Shown: positions 61,083 through 64,000 of the stretch, in pieces
How positions within the stretch are numbered: position 1 is the first letter of the stretch
Layout: every line of letters starts with the position of its first letter
Origin: Acidobacteriota bacterium
GTDB taxonomy: Bacteria; Acidobacteriota; Vicinamibacteria; Vicinamibacterales; UBA823
Length of the DNA stretch: 64,000 bases
Assembly (NCBI GenBank): GCA_002730525.1
Contig: PCAK01000012.1
Span: forward strand, 1-64,000
Direction of reading: 5' to 3'
Translations under genes and position numbers: made by a program
Notes under the pieces: generated by a model
Told to the model about the DNA's origin: nothing
The model's database searches: none
What the model saw: only the letters and a program-made list of their open reading frames with translations

Positions 61083-62573
61083 CTATGCCGAGTCTGTCGA
61101 GTTCGTGCCATTGAAGAGCCGCCCGAGTCGAAGCGTTGTCAGGAAGACTCGGATTTCCCGCAGCTCACTCGCCCGAAAGAAACCCAAACTCCACAGGGTG
61201 AGCGGGTAGGCGGCCAATACGACGGCGGTCCAGGCCAGCGCCGCGCCCGCCGTCGCCGGCGACAGTGCGGTCATTATCGCATAGAGCGATCCGGTGCTGA
61301 GCGTCACCTTACCCAGTCTCAGCCACTCGTACTTGATGGCGAAGTACCGTTGCGCGAAGTGGCCGAGGGTCGCGACCAGCACCACCTGTCCGGCCACGAC
61401 GGCGCCGGCGGCGCCGAAAAGGCCCCAACGCGGGATGAGCATGAGGTAGCCCGCAACGCTCACCGCGGCGGCGATGGCCGTGGCGATCGGGTAGGCGTGG
61501 GTGCGCTTCGCCACGTTGATCGAGGTCGAGAGAAAGGTGGAGGTCGACTGAATCGCCATGCCGAGGGCCAAAAGCGGCACGACGCGCGCCGCGCCGTGGA
61601 ACGCGAGCGGGGTCATCAGTGCCACGACCGGTTCGGCCAGGCAGGCCAGCGCCAGAGTGAGAAAGGCCAGCGCGGCGAAGGCGTAGCTGGCCAGTCGACC
61701 GAAGAGCTGAGGGGCGTCTTCGCGCTTCATCGAGTCGAAAGCGAACGGCATCCAGGCCGTCGCAAAGGCGACCGGATAGAGCTTCACCAGCGACGCGATG
61801 CTCGTGCCGATCAGATACAGGCCAACCTGCTCGAGGGGGAGATAGAGGCCAAGGAAGAACCGATCGCTCATGGTCATGCCCTGATGCAGCAGGCCCTGAG
61901 GGACGCGCGGCAGGCCGAATTGCAGCATCTCCCTGGCCACCGGACGGGAGAAGCGCCAGGTGGTCATCGAATGAATCATCGGGATGAGGCCGGCGACGAG
62001 GACCGTCGACACGACGACGTCGGCGAGGACGATGCCGGTGACGCTCCAGCGGAAGCCGACGACGAAGAGCAGCCTGACAATCACCATACCGAGGGAGCGT
62101 GCGAACGTCAGCGCGGCATACGGGCGCGATCGCTCCTGAATCCGGAGTCGGGTCATCGGCAGAAAGATGAAGCCTGCGATGAATCCGTTGAGGAACAGCA
62201 ACGACAACGTCAACGCGTGCTCACCAGAATCGAAGAGCAGCAGGCTGAACACTGGCGCGACGACGAGCAGGAGCCCCGTCAGGGCACCGTTGGCGCCCAG
62301 CAGGAAGATTATCATCGTGCCGGCAAGCGTCTTCCGCTCTTCGTTGTCACGGCAGTCGTAGTAGAGCCGTAGAAACGACGTATCCAGGCCCCATCGATAC
62401 AGAGGCTTCAGGACGGCTTCGAGTACAAGGACGAGCGCAAGCACTCCGTACTCCCCCGGTGAGAGCACTCGGGTGTAGACCGGCAGGAGGAGGAAGTTGA
62501 TGGCGAGAATCGCGACGTCCGCCGAGCCGTAGACCAGCAGATGGCCGGAGATTCGACGGACGTTGTCGAACAT
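61083..62573 (-). CDS. Wzx-like oligosaccharide flippase, second copy
   Basis: 496 residues with about fourteen hydrophobic segments; FLLLPVYTRVLSPGEYGVLAL near the start is the standard opening of polysaccharide-transporter/MurJ-like flippases. It is only distantly like the flippase at 17765-19291, so they are not recent duplicates. First gene of the minus run 62573-51984, which also contains the ligase, so flippase and ligase may serve one glycan (inference). Confidence 0.87.
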   Translation of the reverse strand: MFDNVRRISGHLLVYGSADVAILAINFLLLPVYTRVLSPGEYGVLALVLVLEAVLKPLYRWGLDTSFLRLYYDCRDNEERKTLAGTMIIFLLGANGALTGLLLVVAPVFSLLLFDSGEHALTLSLLFLNGFIAGFIFLPMTRLRIQERSRPYAALTFARSLGMVIVRLLFVVGFRWSVTGIVLADVVVSTVLVAGLIPMIHSMTTWRFSRPVAREMLQFGLPRVPQGLLHQGMTMSDRFFLGLYLPLEQVGLYLIGTSIASLVKLYPVAFATAWMPFAFDSMKREDAPQLFGRLASYAFAALAFLTLALACLAEPVVALMTPLAFHGAARVVPLLALGMAIQSTSTFLSTSINVAKRTHAYPIATAIAAAVSVAGYLMLIPRWGLFGAAGAVVAGQVVLVATLGHFAQRYFAIKYEWLRLGKVTLSTGSLYAIMTALSPATAGAALAWTAVVLAAYPLTLWSLGFFRASELREIRVFLTTLRLGRLFNGTNSTDSA

Positions 62574-62581
62574 GTGGGCGG

Positions 62582-62587
62582 ATTATA
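62582..62587 (-). promoter_or_regulatory. perfect -10 box just upstream of the flippase
   Basis: On the minus strand TATAAT lies 8 bases before the ATG of the flippase. No good -35 is 16-18 bases away. If used, the transcript would start almost at the ATG and be leaderless. AT-rich DNA here contrasts with its surroundings. Confidence 0.35.
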
Positions 62588-62635
62588 CTGATATATTTCC
62601 CGCGCGCCCGAATCAGCCGCCGGGCCCTGATCGAC

Positions 62636-63672
62636 ATGGCGCTTCCGCACTCCGCACCCGCTGACAACCCCCATGCCCACGCGGCGCAGTCGCCCATGGG
62701 CCGCCGACTCGAGCTCCTGCTCGCCGGTTCGGCTCTGGTCGTCGTGCTCCTGTCGGGAGCGCGAGCGGAGTGGCGGCTGCGTGTCTTTGGTTGTGGCTCT
62801 CAGGACGCTCACGGCCTGGGCTTTGGCTGCTTGTTTTCACGGCAGCCGGCATGAGTCTGGTAGTCCTCGGGTTGTACGTGGCAAGCGAGGGACGGGCGTT
62901 CGAGGCGCTCTTGGCCAACGAGGCCAGCACGATGCAGCTTGGGCGGATCATCATGGCCCCACTCCAGATGTTCCGCGTGGTTCGCCAAGTACCCGAGACG
63001 CTGGTGTTCATCGAGCTGGGTATTGCGGTGGGGATCGTGCTGGTGGCCAAGCCGGAGACGAGATTCTCACTGCCCGTGCTGATGCTGCTGATGGTGCTCG
63101 GACCGACGACGGCGATCTTCAGCGCTCAAGGCTCGGACATCAATCATCTCATCGACCTGCACGCGCTGACGCTGGTCGTTGTCGGTTCGTGGTTGGCGAT
63201 GCGTGACGGCGGCTCACGGAATGTCGCGGTCGCCGTTCTGTCGGTGGCGGCGCTGGCGGCGTCGCTGTCACTGGCGTCTGGGCTCGTCAATCGCGGCAGC
63301 GAGCAGCGTCGCGGGCGTTTCGTCGAGGCACTCAGCCTGGTACCTGACCGTACACAGCCGATTCTCGCCGAGAACTCGTTTCTGCCTGTCGTCGCCGGGC
63401 AACGTCCGTACCTGCTCGATTCGTACATGTTCCGGATCATCCGCGACGATGACTCCAGCTTTGGTGATCGTCTCTGGCGTGATCTCCGCGCCAGGAGCTT
63501 CTCAGCGGTGATTCTCGAACGGGACCCTCACACAGAGCGAGGCCGCGAATGGTACCGATCGGGTTTTTTCGGTCGAGGGTTCATCGACGAGCTGGAGCGG
63601 CACTATCAAGAGGTGGGCCGCGTGGGCGAGCGCGTCGTGTATCTTCCGAAGCCGCCGGTCCTCGATGAGTGA
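62636..63672 (+). pseudogene. deleted and frameshifted GT39-like membrane protein gene
   Basis: An N-terminal frame (62636-62854) gives MALPHSAPADNPHAHAAQSP and one span (LELLLAGSALVVVLLSGARAEW), then becomes non-sense near 62765. From there another frame continues with membrane and soluble sequence of a GT39-like C-terminal half (about 62770-63672: LWLSGRSRPGLWLLVFTAAG, MLMVLGPTTAIF, HLIDLHALTLVVVGSW). The catalytic N-terminal loop and several spans, perhaps 200 residues, are missing. I read an internal deletion plus frame change. Assembly error is possible. If translated, the second part would start at an internal codon (ATG at 62851, LVVLGLYVAS onward). Confidence 0.68.
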
Positions 63673-64000
63673 GCAAGGCTCGACAGCACCGAGAGACCGG
63701 ACGGCAGGCGGCCCGACGACGCGCCTCCTGATCGTGACGCCGAGTCTCGGGGCGGGTGGTGCCGAGCGGCACTTGCTGCGCATTCTGCCAGCGTTGACCG
63801 CGCGTTTCGAGACGCACCTGGCCACGCTCAAGAGTGGCGGTGTCTTCGAGTCCGGGCTGTCGCCGGATGTCGCGCTTCATCGGATCGGATCTCGGCGCTG
63901 GACTGTCGCGGCCATGCGCCTGAGGCGCGTGCTCTCGACAGAGCGGCCAGCGATTGCGCTGAGCTTCCAGGAGGCCTCCAACGTACCCTTGCTGCTGGCC
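63665..64000 (+). CDS. GT4 glycosyltransferase, N-terminal part (cut by window end)
   Basis: The ATG at 63665 overlaps the preceding stop by 8 bases, and the frame is open to the last base. The 112 residues include LLIVTPSLGAGGAERHLLRI, the glycine-rich acceptor-domain start of GT4 enzymes, then RRVLSTERPAIALSFQEASN. The donor domain is outside the window. Confidence 0.8.
   Translation, partial: MSEQGSTAPRDRTAGGPTTRLLIVTPSLGAGGAERHLLRILPALTARFETHLATLKSGGVFESGLSPDVALHRIGSRRWTVAAMRLRRVLSTERPAIALSFQEASNVPLLLA

Noticed and set aside
61071-62372. Long plus-strand open frame (433 codons) opposite the second flippase
   Set aside because: Its translation is rich in Arg, Gln, His and Glu with no motif, as expected for the complement of a G+C-rich membrane-protein gene. 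The opposite strand gives a clear flippase.
1-64000. CRISPR arrays, tRNA or rRNA genes
   Set aside because: No regularly spaced repeats and no tRNA- or rRNA-like stretch was seen in the few intergenic regions, though a dedicated search was not possible.

Overview
This window is almost entirely one accessory region for making, decorating and exporting a surface polysaccharide (exopolysaccharide, capsule or O-antigen type). I count about 50 protein genes, including two broken or decayed polysaccharide genes, plus a decayed kinase scrap. There is no rRNA, tRNA, CRISPR array or intact transposon that I can see. High G+C (about 60 % in sampled lines), frequent GTG starts, ATGA stop/start overlaps, Wzx-type flippases, an O-antigen-ligase-like protein and a WecA-type initiator fused to a FlaA1-type domain point to a Gram-negative soil or sediment bacterium. 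Acidobacteriota is my guess (family-level inference, weak), helped by a scrap that looks like the start of an acidobacterial-style Ser/Thr kinase.

Layout. (1) 1-2174: a NodB-type deacetylase and a GNAT acyltransferase on the minus strand, lower in G+C than the rest, beside non-coding DNA with short direct repeats. (2) 2175-2613: non-coding, with a decayed kinase-like scrap. (3) 2614-8225, minus strand: a tandemly duplicated two-gene module, a multi-pass GT-C-like membrane protein plus a single-span DUF4330-like protein, with one extra small membrane protein. (4) 8342-13561, plus: GT2, methyltransferase, GT39 and a methyltransferase/APH-kinase fusion, behind a good promoter. (5) 13562-17629, minus: a pseudokinase/nucleotidyltransferase/NMP-kinase-like fusion and an ABC exporter. 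(6) 17765-24193: Wzx flippase, GDP-mannose 4,6-dehydratase, SGNH protein and two GT4 enzymes. (7) 24258-51987, plus: a 27-kb run of densely packed, often overlapping genes starting with an EPS-type MarR/winged-helix regulator behind a TTGACA promoter. It holds a nonulosonic-acid-like module (two cytidylyltransferases, 2-hydroxyacid dehydrogenase, NeuB-like synthase, NeuB-like remnant protein), glycosyltransferases, a sugar C-methyltransferase, four extended SDRs, an SGNH gene with two in-frame stops, a transglutaminase-like/TPR protein, an asparagine-synthase-type amidotransferase, the WecA-like initiator fusion and a GT4-DUF218 fusion. (8) 62573-51984, minus: a second flippase, methyltransferase, WalW-like deacetylase, GNAT, GT4, thiS, thiG, methyltransferase and O-antigen ligase. 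(9) 62636-64000, plus: a deleted and frameshifted GT39-like gene and the start of a GT4 gene that runs off the window.

How it may work together (inference). The WecA-like protein loads the first sugar phosphate on undecaprenyl phosphate. GT4 and GT2 enzymes extend the unit with sugars supplied by Gmd, the SDRs, the C-methyltransferase and the NeuB/NeuA-like enzymes. Methyl-, acyl- and amido-transferases and deacetylases decorate it. Wzx flips it, or the ABC protein exports a lipid-linked glycan, and the ligase or polymerase joins it outside. GT-C proteins would add sugars from lipid-phosphate donors on the outer face. No Wzz/Wzc/Wza co-polymerase or exporter genes lie in the window, so the system is incomplete here.
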